DNA of 64,000 nt from CAYVFC01 sp964450715. Its GTDB lineage: Bacteria; Myxococcota_A; Polyangia; Polyangiales; JAFGIB01. Positions within the stretch are counted from its first letter, which is position 1, and every line of letters starts with the position of its first letter. Position numbers and translations under genes: made by a program. The notes under the pieces are model-generated. The model searched no databases and had not been told where the DNA came from. It was given only the letters and a program-made list of their open reading frames with translations. The stretch covers positions 1 to 64,000 of the forward strand of contig CAYVFC010000002.1 in NCBI GenBank assembly GCA_964450715.1. Direction: 5' to 3'. Of the stretch, positions 8,101 to 17,280 are shown piece after piece.

Positions 8101-10545
8101 ATGAGCGAAGGTAACACGAGAAATGACGTCGGCGGTATCGCCCCCGCCGAGCCGGCCGTCGCCCGGGGGGTAGAGGACCGCACGGTCGAGGAGCGGTACC
8201 GCAACCTGCTCCGACACAACGTGGCCGGCATCTACCGCTACAAGGCGCGCGAGCCGGTAGCGGTGAGCCTGCCCGTCGAGGAGCAGGTCGAGCGGATATT
8301 GGACCAGGGCGTCCTGGTCGAGGCCAACCAGCAGGTGGCGCAGCTGCACGGGCTTCAGAGCGTCGAACCGCTGATCGGCAAGACGTTCCGGGAGATGTAT
8401 GGCGACGACCAGACGGTCAAACAGCTTCTAAAGCTCTTCGTCGAACAGGGGTACGTCAATAACGGAACCGAGAGCCTGGAGACCACCCTGGGCGGACAGC
8501 AGCGCTGGTTTCTCAGGATGAGCCACGGCATCGTCGAAGAGGGCTACCTGTTGGGATCCTGGGGCACTACCATCGACATCACCGAACGCAAGCAGGTCGA
8601 GGAGGATCTGCGACGGGAGCGCGAGCTGCTACGGGAAATAGCGGCCAACTTCCCCAACTCCTACGTCTCGGTCATCGAAAAGGACCTGACGGTGGGCTTC
8701 ACCTCGGGACAGGAGTTCAAGAAGCAGAACCTGAATCCGGATGACTACGTCGGCCTGACGCTGGAGCAGGTTTTCGGCGACAGCGCGCCCGTTATCCGCG
8801 AGCACTACCTCGCGGCGTTCGCGGGAGAGGAGCGCGAGTTCGAGCTATTCTTCAACCAGCAGCACCAGCTCTACCGGGCGATGCCCCTGCGCGAGCAGGA
8901 AGGCCGGATCGAACGGATCCTCGCCGTCGTCGAAAACATCACCGAGCGCAAGCAGGCCGAGGCCACCTACCGGGCGGTTTTCACTACCACCAATGCGGCC
9001 ATTCTGATCTCGACTCTGGAGGGCGCGGTGGTCGATGCGAACGAGGCGTTCGTCGCCCTCTCGGGCTACTCGCGCGAAGAGTTAGAGAAGGTAAAATTCA
9101 GCGACTTCTACACCGATCCGGGCGATCGGCGCAAGCTTCTGGCGGAGTTCGAGCGGGACGGTCAGTTGCTGAACCACCAGCTGCGGGTGAAGACCAAGTC
9201 CGGCGAGAGGAAGTGGGTCAGTATTTCCGGTCGGCCGATCACCCGGCAGGGCCAGACCTGTCTTCTCTCGGTAGTGGTCGACATCACCGAGCAGAAGCGC
9301 ATGCAGACCCAGCTCGCGCAGTCGGATCGCCTGGCTAGCATGGGAATGCTGGCCGCGGGCGTGGCCCACGAGATCAACAACCCGCTTTCGTACGTGCTCT
9401 ACAACCTGGAGAGCCTGAACGAGGATTTGCCCGGGCTGCTGGAGGCGATAGGGAGCCTTCGCGACCCATCGAGCGACGCCCCGTACTCCGGGCAACCGCC
9501 GGGTACCCCGGACGAGGTCTCGAGCAAGCTGAAACCGACCGCGCTGGAAGACATCCGCGAACGGTTCGAGGAGGCGCTGGAGGGCACCCGCCGCATCCGG
9601 GAGATCGCCCGCGGGCTCGCCACCTTCGCGCGGGTGGAGGAAGACCAGCTGGGCGCGGTGGACCCGGCGCGCGCGGCCGAGGTCGCCGCCAACATGGCCT
9701 TAAACGAGATCAAGTACCGGGCCCGGCTGGTCAAGGAGTACGGCGAGGCCTCGACCGTGAAAGCCAACGAGGGGCGCTTGTCACAGGTATTCTTGAATCT
9801 CCTTATCAATGCAGCGCATGCCATCGACGAGGGCGACGTCGGAAACAACGAGATCCGCTTGCGGACCTGGAGCGAAGGCGACCAGGTGTTCGTGGAGGTG
9901 CGCGATACGGGCAAGGGCATCGCCCCCGAAGACCAGGAGCGCGTGTTCGAACCCTTCTTCACCACCAAGAAGATCGGCGCGGGCTCGGGTCTCGGCCTGA
10001 CCATCGCCCGCAACATCGTGGAGAGCTACGGGGGCTCGATCCGGGTACGGAGCGAGCCCGACAAGGGCTCTACCTTCACCGTCCAACTCCCGGTGCCCAC
10101 CAGCGAATCTTCACGCCCCGACGCCGCACCCCCTGCCCGTGCCGAGCCCGAGCTCGGCGGCCGTATCCTCATTGTCGACGACGAGAGGGCCGTACGGGCC
10201 GCGGTGGTTCGGATGCTACGCGGCTACGAAACGGCAACTGCGGGCAGCGGTGCGGAGGCCAGACGCATTCTCCAGCAAGACCAGGCCTTCGACCTCATCC
10301 TTTGCGATATGATGATGTCCGACGTTTCCGGCATGGACCTGCACCGCTGGCTAGCGGCCGAACACCCGCGCCTGGCCCGCCGGCTCGTCTTCATCACCGG
10401 CGGCGCTTTCACCTCCGGCGCTCGCGATTACCTGAGCCAGGTCGACAACCTCCGACTGGATAAACCCTTCGATACGGCGAGCTTCAAGCAGACCGTGGCC
10501 GAGGTCATCCGCGCCTTCCGGGACGGCGGCAAGGCCTCGAGCTAG
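8101..10545 (+). CDS. PAS-rich hybrid sensor histidine kinase
   Basis: 814 aa and no TM segment, so cytoplasmic. Three PAS/PAC modules lie at about residues 35-165, 175-285 and 290-400, each ending in an I-T-E-R/Q-K motif. The dimerisation/phosphoacceptor domain carries GVAHEINNPLSYV (His near 424). The N-box NLLINAAHAID, G-boxes DTGKGIAPED and GSGLGLTIARN, and the DKGSTFTV strand define the HATPase (about 515-680). A C-terminal receiver (about 695-810) has VDDE, the phospho-acceptor in LCDMMM, and the conserved Lys in LDKPFD. The receiver is a phosphate sink or output to an unlinked HPt/regulator. No response-regulator gene is adjacent. The ATG follows a GGGGGCC stretch. Confidence 0.93.
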   Translation: MSEGNTRNDVGGIAPAEPAVARGVEDRTVEERYRNLLRHNVAGIYRYKAREPVAVSLPVEEQVERILDQGVLVEANQQVAQLHGLQSVEPLIGKTFREMYGDDQTVKQLLKLFVEQGYVNNGTESLETTLGGQQRWFLRMSHGIVEEGYLLGSWGTTIDITERKQVEEDLRRERELLREIAANFPNSYVSVIEKDLTVGFTSGQEFKKQNLNPDDYVGLTLEQVFGDSAPVIREHYLAAFAGEEREFELFFNQQHQLYRAMPLREQEGRIERILAVVENITERKQAEATYRAVFTTTNAAILISTLEGAVVDANEAFVALSGYSREELEKVKFSDFYTDPGDRRKLLAEFERDGQLLNHQLRVKTKSGERKWVSISGRPITRQGQTCLLSVVVDITEQKRMQTQLAQSDRLASMGMLAAGVAHEINNPLSYVLYNLESLNEDLPGLLEAIGSLRDPSSDAPYSGQPPGTPDEVSSKLKPTALEDIRERFEEALEGTRRIREIARGLATFARVEEDQLGAVDPARAAEVAANMALNEIKYRARLVKEYGEASTVKANEGRLSQVFLNLLINAAHAIDEGDVGNNEIRLRTWSEGDQVFVEVRDTGKGIAPEDQERVFEPFFTTKKIGAGSGLGLTIARNIVESYGGSIRVRSEPDKGSTFTVQLPVPTSESSRPDAAPPARAEPELGGRILIVDDERAVRAAVVRMLRGYETATAGSGAEARRILQQDQAFDLILCDMMMSDVSGMDLHRWLAAEHPRLARRLVFITGGAFTSGARDYLSQVDNLRLDKPFDTASFKQTVAEVIRAFRDGGKASS

Positions 10546-10669
10546 AAACGGCGTTACCTTCCGAGCCGAGGGGAGGCTGTGGGAGTGGCGCGACCGCAAG
10601 GTCACGCTGGCCCGCCTCGGGGAGAGTGCCGAGAAGTGATCCCGGCCACGCGCCTCGGACCCGGCTTCG

Positions 10670-11203
10670 ACTTTCCACCCGTCCCCAGAGCATGGCCACC
10701 CGGCGGGGCGCGCCTCGGCGCGCCAAATGGCGCTCGACCGCCAGCGCGCAGTGTAGCTCGCGCAGCCTCATCATCGCGCTCTCGCTCGCCTCTCGCGTGC
10801 GCTGCTGAAGCGTGATCGGCATGTCGCAGCCCGTGACCGGCAACCCGGTCGCCCGGGCCGCGACCGCGATATCCATCAAGGCTGAAAGATTTCCGTACTT
10901 CCAGAGCGCGTAGCTCTTACGCTCATGTTTTTCTCGTATCCGTTGCAGGTCACGGCTCTCTCCCTTTTCGAGCCACCGGGCCAGCAGCTCCGAGTCGCCG
11001 ACCTGTATCTTCGCATCGATGCCCTTCCAGCCCCCCCGCGCGTCGAAGTTCTCCAGCGCTACCACCGTCAACCCGCCGATCCCCAGCGGCCCGACCAGCC
11101 TGCGAAACGCCTCCAGCTGTCCCGCCGAGTCGTGGTGGGTGCCCCAGAGCAGGTAGCCGTCCCGCCCCTTAGCCGCGGCCATTTCTTGACGGAGTTCTCT
11201 CAC
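10670..11203 (-). pseudogene. ChaN-like (Tiki superfamily) protein remnant
   Basis: The recognisable part reads GYLLWGTHHDSAGQ near the N-terminus, then VVALENFDARGGW, WKYGNL, PVTGCDMP and RRVAMLWG. This is the order of motifs in ChaN-like haem-binding/erythromycin-esterase-like proteins. Two features suggest it is broken. The first residues (MRELRQE) are encoded by a dispersed repeat at 11187-11219 rather than by a family-like N-terminus. After VAMLWG, where the family normally continues with a conserved His segment, the sequence becomes Arg/Pro-rich and unrecognisable and runs into the preceding gene. Both ends therefore look lost; the fragment is probably not functional. Confidence 0.6.
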
Positions 11204-11219
11204 TTCGTTCGAAATGACA
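11187..11219 (-). repeat. Half copy of the GTCATTTCGA palindromic repeat
   Basis: On the minus strand it reads CTGTCATTTCGAACGAAGTG followed by AGAGAACTCC, the same left arm as the fuller copies at 17181-17241 and 21166-21230. It sits exactly where the ChaN-like frame loses its proper N-terminus. Confidence 0.7.
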
Positions 11220-11346
11220 GCTGGAATCCTTCACCCGCGCCAACGGCGGCGCGCGAGAGAGGTGGGGCAAATTTGCTCGCTAGTAAACCCCGGCCGAATT
11301 GAGACAATGAGCATGGGAACGACAACCGCATTCCTATACGGAAACC

Positions 11347-12396
11347 ATGAACACCCAGCTACTCATCGACTCCATCGTACGACAGACCATGGTGCTGGTG
11401 GCCCAGGTAGCAACCACGGCGGGCGGGCGTACGCCGCTGGTCCACCTGGCCAACCAGGTCTTTCTCGATCTGGTCGGCGAGCTCAAGCGCCAGGGGCTGA
11501 CCCGCAAGGTGATAGCGGACATGTTCGGCCTGGCGCTTCGCTCCTACCAGATCAAGGTCCAGCGCCTGGCCGAGAGCGCCACCGAGCGCGGCACGACCCT
11601 CTGGGAAGCCATACACCGCTACCTGCAAGAAAAAAAGGTCGTGACGCGCGCCGACGTGCTTCGCCGTTTCAGCCAGGACGACGAGACCAGCGTCAAGGGC
11701 ATTCTCAACGACCTGGTGGAGTCCGGCCTGGTATCCAAAACCGGCCGGGCCGAGGCAACCGTATACCGCTCTGTCACTCCCGAGGAGCTGGCCCAGGCCG
11801 CTGCCATTGACCCGGTCGCCTCGACCGTTTCGCTGGCCTGGGTAGCCGTCTACCGCAACGGACCGATCAGCCGCGAAAAGCTCCAGGAGCTGGTCCCGGT
11901 AGGACCGGATACACTCGACCGGGCACTGGAAACGCTACTCGCAGACGGTCGGGTCACGATGAATCGCTCCGACACCGACGACAAGAGAGTCGGGCCTTCA
12001 TACACGTCTAGCCAATACCTGATCCCCATCGGCGACAGCGCGGGCTGGGAAGCCGCTCTGCTCGATCATTACCAAACCGTGGTCGCGGCCATCTGTGCCA
12101 AGCTCAGAAACGGCGCCAACCGCGCCCTGCCCGACGACCAGATCGGCGGCAGCACTTATTCATTCGACATCTGGCCCGGCCACCCCAGGGAGCAGGAGGT
12201 CCAGAACCTGCTCCGCACCATACGCGCCCAGCTCTCGCGGCTCTGGGACGAGGTGACCGAGCATAACCGGCGCGAGAAGCCGAACAGAGCCGAAGACGAG
12301 ATCAGCCGGCACACCTTTTACTGCGGTCAGCTCGTGAAATCCTTTAATAATCATGTCGAGGAATACGCATCGACTAGAAACGGGGAGGCTCTTTGA
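11347..12396 (+). CDS. Winged-helix-like protein coupled to lipoprotein genes (paralogue 1)
   Basis: 349 aa, with no signal peptide. It is clearly homologous along its whole length to the product at 27973-28956. Shared blocks include LIDSI.RQT near the start, RKV.ADMFG.ALR.YQ.(K/R)VQRL.ESAT, a helix-rich R..VL.RF..DD segment followed by LNDLV.SGL (winged-helix-like, about residues 95-140), a second similar pair near 190-225, and a GWEAAL.DH...M/V.AAI..KLR block near 255. I do not recognise a named family. The stop codon overlaps the start of the lipoprotein gene at 12396 (TGATG), so the two are translationally coupled. A regulatory or DNA-binding role is inferred from fold-like features only. 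Confidence 0.8.
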   Translation: MNTQLLIDSIVRQTMVLVAQVATTAGGRTPLVHLANQVFLDLVGELKRQGLTRKVIADMFGLALRSYQIKVQRLAESATERGTTLWEAIHRYLQEKKVVTRADVLRRFSQDDETSVKGILNDLVESGLVSKTGRAEATVYRSVTPEELAQAAAIDPVASTVSLAWVAVYRNGPISREKLQELVPVGPDTLDRALETLLADGRVTMNRSDTDDKRVGPSYTSSQYLIPIGDSAGWEAALLDHYQTVVAAICAKLRNGANRALPDDQIGGSTYSFDIWPGHPREQEVQNLLRTIRAQLSRLWDEVTEHNRREKPNRAEDEISRHTFYCGQLVKSFNNHVEEYASTRNGEAL

Positions 12397-13769
12397 TGTC
12401 GAAAAAGACCGTGACCCTCGCCCTGCTCTCTCTGGTTCTGGTTTTTGTCCTACTGCTGCTTGCCGACTGTACCAGCAACAACGGCAGCTGCTCCGGCAAC
12501 AGCGGCGGCGACTGCTTTGACGGCCAGTCGCACTGGCTCACGGCCTGCTTTACCAGCCAGGAGTGCGGCCCTTACGAATGCATCTGCGGCATCTGCGGAG
12601 TCGCCTGCGATTCCAGCCATCCCTGCGACGTGTCCGGCCGCAACACGGCCTGCGTCGCCTCGCGCACCTCGTCCGTACTCGCGCTTTGCGGTGAGCTTCA
12701 ACCGGAAGCCGACCTCTGTCTCGAGGGCTGCAGCGATGACACCGACTGCGGAAATGAAGAGAAGTGCCTGGACGGCTCCTGCATTCCGGTTCTGCTGGCC
12801 GACTCGTACGTGCCCGTCGACCCCTGCGCCAGGGGCACCTTTGACGGCGACGCCGTGATCAGAACCGCCGAGGACCTGGCGAAGCTCGAGGGGCACTCCT
12901 CGATCGCGGGGGATCTCGCCGTGTTCTACACCGACCTCGGCTCACTGGAGGGGATCGAATGTCTTACCTCGGTAGGCGGCGGTCTCTGGATAGAGGGTAA
13001 CGAGAACCTCGACAGCCTTAAGGAGCTCGCTAACCTGGAATCGATCATGGGCATCATGGGAAGCGATACGTATAACGATACGTTCGATGTAAATAAATCC
13101 GTGGCCATCGAGATACGATCGAATCCCTTGCTTACCGACCTGCAGGGTTTGAACCGGATCAGCGCCGTCGTTGGCTCTGTTTCGATAGGATACAACGATG
13201 GCCTTTCCACCTTGGAAGGATTGAATGGGCTAACGTCGATCGACGGGGACCTCAATATCGACGGGAACGTGGCGTTGAAGAGCTTCGCCGGGCTGGAGAG
13301 CCTCAGCGAGGTCACGGGATCGTTCACAATCCATGGCGACCCACCCTACCCCGAGCAGGGATGGGTTATGCTGGACGAGCTGATCGGCCTGCAAGAGCTG
13401 CGAACGGTCGGAGCGGATTTCCAGATTTATCGTACGGGTCTTTCAAGTTTGAGCGAGCTTGCGAACCTCCGCTCGGTCGGTGGGGCCCTGGGTATTCAAG
13501 AAAACGATTTACTGGCCAACCTGGACGGCCTGGTAAACCTGACTACGGTCGGCGGCAGCGTCGGCATCATCGGCAACGTCGCGCTGTCCAACCTCGACGG
13601 CTTGGAAAACCTCGAGACGGTAGGCGGCGGTATCGGCATCAGAGGCAACGCCGTACTTCCCGAGTGCCAGGCCACCTCGTTCGTCGACGGACTGCTTGGC
13701 TATTCCGGAGAAATCTCGATCTGCGAGAACCTTTCCGACGACTGCGGGGAGTCCGAGCCGTGTCCGTGA
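12396..13769 (+). CDS. Cys-rich lipoprotein with receptor-L-domain/LRR-like repeats
   Basis: About 457 aa from the ATG at 12396 (an in-frame TTG at 12393 is less likely). An N-terminal hydrophobic segment ends LLLLADC, an imperfect lipobox. The next ~110 residues are very Cys-rich (pairs such as C-I-C-G-I-C-G). From about residue 150 there are beta-helical repeats of 22-24 residues with the pattern L..L.G.L.I..N..L..L.GL..L..V.G, as in receptor-L domains. It is probably surface-exposed, for binding or adhesion. It is downstream of and overlapping the winged-helix-like gene, and its stop overlaps the next lipoprotein gene, which carries the same repeats. Confidence 0.8.
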   Translation: MSKKTVTLALLSLVLVFVLLLLADCTSNNGSCSGNSGGDCFDGQSHWLTACFTSQECGPYECICGICGVACDSSHPCDVSGRNTACVASRTSSVLALCGELQPEADLCLEGCSDDTDCGNEEKCLDGSCIPVLLADSYVPVDPCARGTFDGDAVIRTAEDLAKLEGHSSIAGDLAVFYTDLGSLEGIECLTSVGGGLWIEGNENLDSLKELANLESIMGIMGSDTYNDTFDVNKSVAIEIRSNPLLTDLQGLNRISAVVGSVSIGYNDGLSTLEGLNGLTSIDGDLNIDGNVALKSFAGLESLSEVTGSFTIHGDPPYPEQGWVMLDELIGLQELRTVGADFQIYRTGLSSLSELANLRSVGGALGIQENDLLANLDGLVNLTTVGGSVGIIGNVALSNLDGLENLETVGGGIGIRGNAVLPECQATSFVDGLLGYSGEISICENLSDDCGESEPCP

Positions 13770-15670
13770 CCGCCGGCAAGGTACTGCCGGGGCCCTTCCT
13801 CGAAACCGGCCTGCTTCTGCTGGCGCTGATACTACTGGTGACGGGCTGTTTCCTGTCGCACGGGAATGAGAGGTCGGACGACGACGGCAACGGGGCACTG
13901 GCGGGCTACGGCGGCGATACCTACGACCGCACCGGAAGCGCTCCGGGGAGTAGTGACGTCAACCCGGCCTGCCCGGACGGTGTATTCGACGGAGACTTCC
14001 GGATCGTGGACCGAGCCAGCCTGGAGCTCGTCGCCGGATGCTCGGCCATCACCGGCAATCTCACCGTGGAGAACACCGATCTCGATAGTCTCGAGGAACT
14101 GCGCAGCCTGAGGAGAATCGGAGGTGGGCTGTCCGTATGGGACAACGACCGCCTCGCCAACCTGGACGGTCTCGCCAACCTCGACCATCTCGGCGGAAGC
14201 CTGATCATCGTGGACAACGCAGTGCTCGAGGACGCGAATGCACTGAGCAACCTCCGGTCGGTCAACGGCCGGCTCTATCTTACGCGAAACGACGCGCTGG
14301 CCAGCCTTCAGGGATTGAGAAATATCAACAGCGTACTGGGTACCCTCCATATCGAGGACAACGATTCCCTCGAAAACCTAGTCGGGCTAAACAACCTTTT
14401 CCGGATCGACGAGGCTCTGGTTGTGACCAGAAATGACGCCCTGCAGAATCTCGAAGGGCTCGATAACCTTTCCTCCGTTCCGGCTTACGCGGACATCTAC
14501 GCCAACGCTTCGCTCGGCAGCCTGCGCGGGCTCGACGGGCTGGTTTCCGTGGGCGAAGAATTGACCGTGAGCTACAACCCGTCGCTCGTAAACCTGGAGG
14601 GGCTCGAGAACCTATCGGTCGTGGAAGGATCCCTTTTGATCGAGGAAAACCGATCGCTCGAGAGCCTCGACGGGCTAGAAGCCCTGTCGGAGACCGGGTG
14701 GCTCTACCTCTGGGACAACGATGAGCTGGTCCATATCGACGCGCTGGGCAATCTCACAACGGTGCGCGACCGCCTGGAGATAAGTGGGAATGACGCCCTG
14801 GAGAACCTCGATGGGCTCGGTAACCTGATCTCCTTGAGAGACGTCTCCGTCACTGGCAACGGCAAGTTATCGAACATCGAGGGCCTGCGAGGTCTCTCCG
14901 AGGCGTGGATCGAGATCGGCTTCAACGACGCGCTAGTCAATCTCGCAGGTCTAGATAACCTTACGGAGTCGAGCACGCTCAGCATCCACGACAACGACTC
15001 GCTGACCGGGATCGACTCTCTGAGCCACCTTACGCGCGTCGAACAGATCAGTATCACCGGAAATCGAGAGCTCGCCAGCCTGCACGACCTGAGTAATCTG
15101 ACCCGGGTGGAGAGCTACCTGACCATCACGAACAACGGGAGCGTCTCCAACCTGGACGCCCTGAGCGGGTTGACCTACGTGGGAGAGACGCTGGAAATCC
15201 GCGGTGCGTCCCTGCAGGACATCAGCGGGCTGCGCAACCTCACCCACGTGGGCGGCATCATCATCTCCGAGACCGGCGGGGTGAAGGACCTCGATGCGCT
15301 GAGCGGGCTCTCCGGTACCCTTGGCGGAAGGCTCGGCATCAACCTGAACACTGCGCTGGAAAGCCTCGAAGGGTTAGCCGGGATCACCTCCATCGAGGGA
15401 GACCTCTCCGTGGACGGGAACGAATCGCTCGAGACCCTCGATGGGCTCGACAACATCACCTCGGCCAATGCCCTGATCGTCGTCAACAACCCGAGGCTCG
15501 AGGACATCCACGCGCTGGGCCGGTTCACGGAGGGGGAGTACGTCTGGATCATGTTCAACGAGCGCCTTCCCCTCTGCCAGGCCGAGTGGCTGGTGGACAA
15601 CATCGGCACCGACAACATCGGCACCTCGTACAACTACGACGGAAACGACGCCAGCGGGACCTGCCCCTGA
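13766..15670 (+). CDS. Lipoprotein with long receptor-L-domain/LRR-like repeat array
   Basis: About 634 aa from the GTG at 13766, which forms a GTGA overlap with the previous stop; a GTG at 13760 is an equally placed alternative. The signal peptide ends LVTGC, a good lipobox, followed by an Asp/Gly linker. Nearly the whole mature chain is a solenoid of about 23-residue repeats (N..L..L.GL.NL..V.G.L.I..N). It starts after C-x-D-G-x-F-D-G and ends with a capping segment containing LPLCQAEWLVD. It is a tandem relative of the upstream lipoprotein, which has a near-identical cap (LPECQATSFVD). Surface recognition or adhesion is an inference. Confidence 0.82.
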   Translation: MTAGKVLPGPFLETGLLLLALILLVTGCFLSHGNERSDDDGNGALAGYGGDTYDRTGSAPGSSDVNPACPDGVFDGDFRIVDRASLELVAGCSAITGNLTVENTDLDSLEELRSLRRIGGGLSVWDNDRLANLDGLANLDHLGGSLIIVDNAVLEDANALSNLRSVNGRLYLTRNDALASLQGLRNINSVLGTLHIEDNDSLENLVGLNNLFRIDEALVVTRNDALQNLEGLDNLSSVPAYADIYANASLGSLRGLDGLVSVGEELTVSYNPSLVNLEGLENLSVVEGSLLIEENRSLESLDGLEALSETGWLYLWDNDELVHIDALGNLTTVRDRLEISGNDALENLDGLGNLISLRDVSVTGNGKLSNIEGLRGLSEAWIEIGFNDALVNLAGLDNLTESSTLSIHDNDSLTGIDSLSHLTRVEQISITGNRELASLHDLSNLTRVESYLTITNNGSVSNLDALSGLTYVGETLEIRGASLQDISGLRNLTHVGGIIISETGGVKDLDALSGLSGTLGGRLGINLNTALESLEGLAGITSIEGDLSVDGNESLETLDGLDNITSANALIVVNNPRLEDIHALGRFTEGEYVWIMFNERLPLCQAEWLVDNIGTDNIGTSYNYDGNDASGTCP

Positions 15671-15757
15671 ACGAGAGGGGAACGGATCGAAGAAGCGACC
15701 TCATCGGTCGGTTGAGGTGACAAGGGTAGGCGCCAGGAAAGGTGGTATGGTCCCCCC

Positions 15758-16579
15758 ATGAACGTCGTCAAGAAGCACGTTCACGGCGAGGTTACCGGTT
15801 GGGAGCTGGGGTACGCCCCGGTCGGAAGACCGCTGATGAACACCATCTTCTACCTGGTGGACGGGATCCTGGTCGACACGGCGCAGCGCCACATGCGCCG
15901 GGTCTTCGGCGATATTGTGAAGGAAGCAAAGGTCGAGCAGGTGGTATTGACCCACCATCACGAGGATCACTGCGGGAACGCCGCGACGGTGAAACGGATC
16001 ACCGGGGCGCGGGTGTTCGGTCACTCGATTACCGGGGAAAAGCTGCGAAGCGGTTTCGGTATTCGTCCCTACCAGAAGATCGTCTGGGGCAAGGCCGATA
16101 CCGTCGAGATCGAGCCCCTTCCGGACTATATACAGGGTGGTCGCATCCGTCTGGTACCGGTACACACGCCCGGACACAGCAAAGACCACAGCGTTTTTCA
16201 CGAGCCGGAAAGAGGGTGGTTGTTTTCAGGGGATCTCTATCTGGGCTCCCGCATCAAGTACTTCCGGGCGGACGAGGTCTTTCACGACACGGTCCGCTCC
16301 ATCGAAAAGGTGCTGACGCTCGACTTCGATACGCTGTTCTGCGCGCACAACCCCAGGTGGTCCGGGGGCAAGAAACACCTGGCCGACAAGCTCGGGTTCT
16401 TGAAGGAGTTTTCCGGCGAAGCGTCGCGCCTGCACGGCGAGGGCCGCGGCGTCGAAGAAATCGTCTCGGCCATGCGGCTGGACAGGCAGCTCTGGGTGAG
16501 GATCTTCACCACCGGTAACGTCAGCATCCAGAACATGGTGCGGTCCGCCATCGCGGAATTTGGGAGGAATAGCCCATGA
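15758..16579 (+). CDS. MBL-fold metallo-hydrolase
   Basis: 273 aa with the metallo-beta-lactamase metal motif THHHEDHCGN near residues 67-76 (H-x-H-x-D-H). A downstream metal His is in HTPGHSKDHSV and an Asp in FSGDLYLG. A conserved late His lies in CAHNPRW. The C-terminal helical extension (about 200-273) resembles beta-lactamase-like proteins that act on thioesters or lactones, but the substrate is not predictable. The ATG at 15758 follows an 87-nt gap after the lipoprotein gene. The stop overlaps the next start (ATGA). Confidence 0.9.
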   Translation: MNVVKKHVHGEVTGWELGYAPVGRPLMNTIFYLVDGILVDTAQRHMRRVFGDIVKEAKVEQVVLTHHHEDHCGNAATVKRITGARVFGHSITGEKLRSGFGIRPYQKIVWGKADTVEIEPLPDYIQGGRIRLVPVHTPGHSKDHSVFHEPERGWLFSGDLYLGSRIKYFRADEVFHDTVRSIEKVLTLDFDTLFCAHNPRWSGGKKHLADKLGFLKEFSGEASRLHGEGRGVEEIVSAMRLDRQLWVRIFTTGNVSIQNMVRSAIAEFGRNSP

Positions 16580-17112
16580 GAGTCGAGGCTACCCTTATCA
16601 TACGGCGTGTAGGGTTTCTCGACTGTCTGTGCGCGATCCTGGCCTGCTGCGGAGGGGACGAGGGAAACGACGACGAAAACGCCGGCACGGCCGGCTCGGG
16701 CGGGACGGACGCGGGGACCGGGGAAGCGGGCGCGGCCGCCGGCGGCGGTGAGAGCGGCGGCGGTGCAGGATCGGGGGGCAGCGGTACGGGCGGAGACGGC
16801 GGCGGCGATGCCGGAACCGACTGCGGCGGCGACCAGGACCCGACGGCGCGTCGCATCGCCATCGAGTCGGGGACCGCGGTCGGGATCGTGGACGGGGAGA
16901 CCGATGCGTTTCTGGGTATTCCCTATGCAAAGCCTCCGGTCGGGGAGCTGCGCTGGGCCGCGTTCGCGCGCGACGGCGTTCCCTCCTTTCCGGACGGTCC
17001 GCAGTGGCCGCTCATGCCGGACGGTTATCTGGTACTGGACGATCCCAGCCAGGTGGGCGTCGACGAGTACCCCGGGGAACGCTGCGACTTCTGGGATACC
17101 ATCGTTTTCTGA
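16576..17112 (+). pseudogene. Carboxylesterase type B reduced to its N- and C-terminal ends
   Basis: 178 aa, starting at an ATG that overlaps the MBL stop. A lipoprotein-like N-terminus (ILACCGGDE) and a Gly/Ala/Ser linker lead into the classical type-B esterase opening FLGIPYAKPPVGELRW. The next residues, AAFARDGVPSFP..PQWP, then YLVLDDP and CDFWD, match the extreme C-terminus of the same family. About 400 residues that should carry the GESAG nucleophile, acid and His are missing. The reading frame is intact across the join. It is almost certainly inactive as an esterase, and the remaining product is a short lipoprotein. 17113-17280 holds only a dispersed repeat. Confidence 0.75.
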
Positions 17113-17180
17113 CCTACCCCGGTTCTTTTCGACCAAAAGTAAAACGAAGGGGTGGCTGATCGCCATACGGCAGCATCGAT

Positions 17181-17241
17181 GTCATTTCGAACAGAGTGAG
17201 AAATCTTTATAGAGAGACCTCTCGCTTCGCGTCGAGATGAC
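17181..17241. repeat. GTCATTTCGA palindromic repeat, full copy
   Basis: About 61 bp, imperfectly palindromic. The left arm is GTCATTTCGAACAGAGTGAG and the right arm ends CTCGCTTCGCGTCGAGATGAC. It occupies the spacer between the esterase remnant and the next lipoprotein gene. Confidence 0.75.
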
Positions 17242-17280
17242 AGAAGGAACCGACCTGTTTTCGTGCTATCCTTCCACTTC

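Noticed and set aside
13361..13765. A start of the second repeat lipoprotein at 13361
   Set aside because: The extension is Arg/Gly-rich, overlaps the first lipoprotein gene in another frame, and would bury the signal peptide.
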